Shown here: positions 63,235 to 64,000 of the stretch, piece after piece | Numbering within the stretch: the first letter of the stretch is position 1 | How the letters are laid out: each line of letters opens with the position of its first letter | Assembly: GCF_019145355.1 (NCBI RefSeq) | Contig: NZ_JAHSTY010000001.1 | Coordinates: 1,116,001 to 1,180,000 of the forward strand | Source: Pseudomonas azadiae | GTDB lineage: Bacteria; Pseudomonadota; Gammaproteobacteria; Pseudomonadales; Pseudomonadaceae | DNA: 64,000 nt | Direction of reading: 5' to 3' | Translations under genes and position numbers: made by a program | Notes under the pieces: model-generated | Told to the model about the DNA's origin: nothing | Seen by the model: the letters and a program-made list of their open reading frames with translations, nothing else | The model's database searches: none

Positions 63235-64000
63235 TTAGTAGCCCGGTTCATGACGCTTGGGCACCGGGACGTCGACAGGTTCAATAGTATCGTGACGGAC
63301 GACCGCACCGAACTGTTGCATCATTTGCTGGATGAGCGGATCACCCTGGATCGAGTCCTCGGCCTCGCGCTGGCGGTTGATACGCCGGCGCGTCGCGGCC
63401 TGGGCCGGGGTTTCCTGCTCGGGCTTGATCAGCTCGATGGTGATGGTCAGCGTGCGCCCATGGTACTGGTTCAGCGCATCGTTCAGGCGGCGTTGCTGGG
63501 TGGCGTTGAACAGGGCGCTATGGGCCGGGTCCAGGTGCAGCAGCCAATGGTCGCCTTCGATGGAAATCAAGGTGCAGTTGGCGGCGATGCTGCCGGTCAT
63601 GCCGGAAATCGGCAGTTTCGGGAACAATTCCAGCCATTGCAGAGCCAGGCCGGTGGCCGGGGCCGCCGCGGGTTCCACCTCGGGCTCGGGGGCCGGCTCG
63701 GCGGTGTGTTCGCTGGCCAGATCATCCAGATAGCTGTAGGCCGAATCCATGTCCGGCTCGATGTAGTCTTCGTCCAGCGGCGGCTCGTCGTCGAGGTCGA
63801 TGCCTGGGGTGGCGGCCTCCACCTGGGCCACGGTGGGCTCCGGGACAGGCGCAGAGGCCCATTCCGGGGCGTCGGGCACCACGCTGTCCGGGGTCGGCGT
63901 GGGCATCGGCGTCAGCTCGGGCTGCTCGCCGCTGGTTTCCAGCATCGGCTCGACGGCAGGCGCCTGCTCGACTTCGGCTTGCGCGTCTGCCGGATCGTTC
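63235..64000 (-). CDS. dnaX: DNA polymerase III tau/gamma subunit, C-terminal part (partial)
   Basis: Only the C-terminal part is in the window, and the frame is open to the right edge. The visible part has a Pro/Glu/Ala-rich linker (e.g. EPAPEPEVEPAAAPA), then a domain with LQWLELFPKLPISGMTGSI and LDPAHSALFNATQQRRLNDA, and the end QQFGAVVRHDTIEPVDVPVP, as in tau. Tau binds the alpha subunit and the DnaB helicase. The ATPase domain is outside the window. It leads into ybaB. Confidence 0.88.
   Translation of the reverse strand, partial: NDPADAQAEVEQAPAVEPMLETSGEQPELTPMPTPTPDSVVPDAPEWASAPVPEPTVAQVEAATPGIDLDDEPPLDEDYIEPDMDSAYSYLDDLASEHTAEPAPEPEVEPAAAPATGLALQWLELFPKLPISGMTGSIAANCTLISIEGDHWLLHLDPAHSALFNATQQRRLNDALNQYHGRTLTITIELIKPEQETPAQAATRRRINRQREAEDSIQGDPLIQQMMQQFGAVVRHDTIEPVDVPVPKRHEPGY

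Overview
This window is a chromosomal segment of a Pseudomonas, most probably of the P. fluorescens group. The GC content is high, the coding style is typical of the genus, and REP-type palindromes with ends such as TGTGGGAGC/GCTCCCACA recur between genes. The order of the right third (aer, two ccoNOQP operons, ccoG-H-I-S, a SafE-like gene, hemN, anr, apt, recR, ybaB, dnaX) matches, from memory, the conserved anr/cco neighbourhood of P. aeruginosa. No rRNA, tRNA, integrase, phage or transposase gene was seen.

Positions 1-9 kb hold a sodium:solute symporter, an unusual two-domain dinucleotide-binding protein, a 40-residue small ORF resembling the PA1414 family, a LysR regulator divergent from a YbfB/YjiJ-type MFS exporter, an NCS1 nucleobase transporter whose 3' end overlaps that exporter, and a CvfB-like S1-domain protein. 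Positions 9-15 kb hold small envelope proteins, a DEAD-box RNA helicase and a YbdG-like mechanosensitive channel. Positions 14.7-19.4 kb form a TetR-controlled cluster: old yellow enzyme, SDR, alpha/beta hydrolase and quinone-reductase-like genes lie behind a perfect inverted-repeat operator that contains the -35 hexamer.

Positions 19.4-30.6 kb carry a DMT transporter, azoR, a LysR regulator, a hydrolase gene remnant, a cyclophilin, an ABC exporter, a 179-bp tandem REP array, aqpZ, a FemAB-like acyltransferase, a porin and an ECF sigma/zinc-finger anti-sigma pair. Positions 30.7-41 kb hold a beta-ketoacyl-ACP synthase III, hrpA, aceK, two EamA permeases and a small AT-rich island with an orphan gene.

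The right part is a coherent low-oxygen module. The aerotaxis receptor aer has a good sigma-28 promoter. It is followed by two cbb3 cytochrome oxidase operons, the assembly genes ccoG, ccoH, ccoI and ccoS, the oxygen-independent coproporphyrinogen oxidase gene hemN, and the oxygen sensor gene anr. Perfect ANR boxes precede the first cco operon (inside the coding sequence of a divergent hydrolase) and hemN. Weaker ones precede the second cco operon, ccoG and the small PA1414-like ORF. A Phd/VapC-type toxin-antitoxin pair separates the second cco operon from ccoG. The window ends in the apt, recR, ybaB and dnaX housekeeping block; dnaX runs off the right edge.
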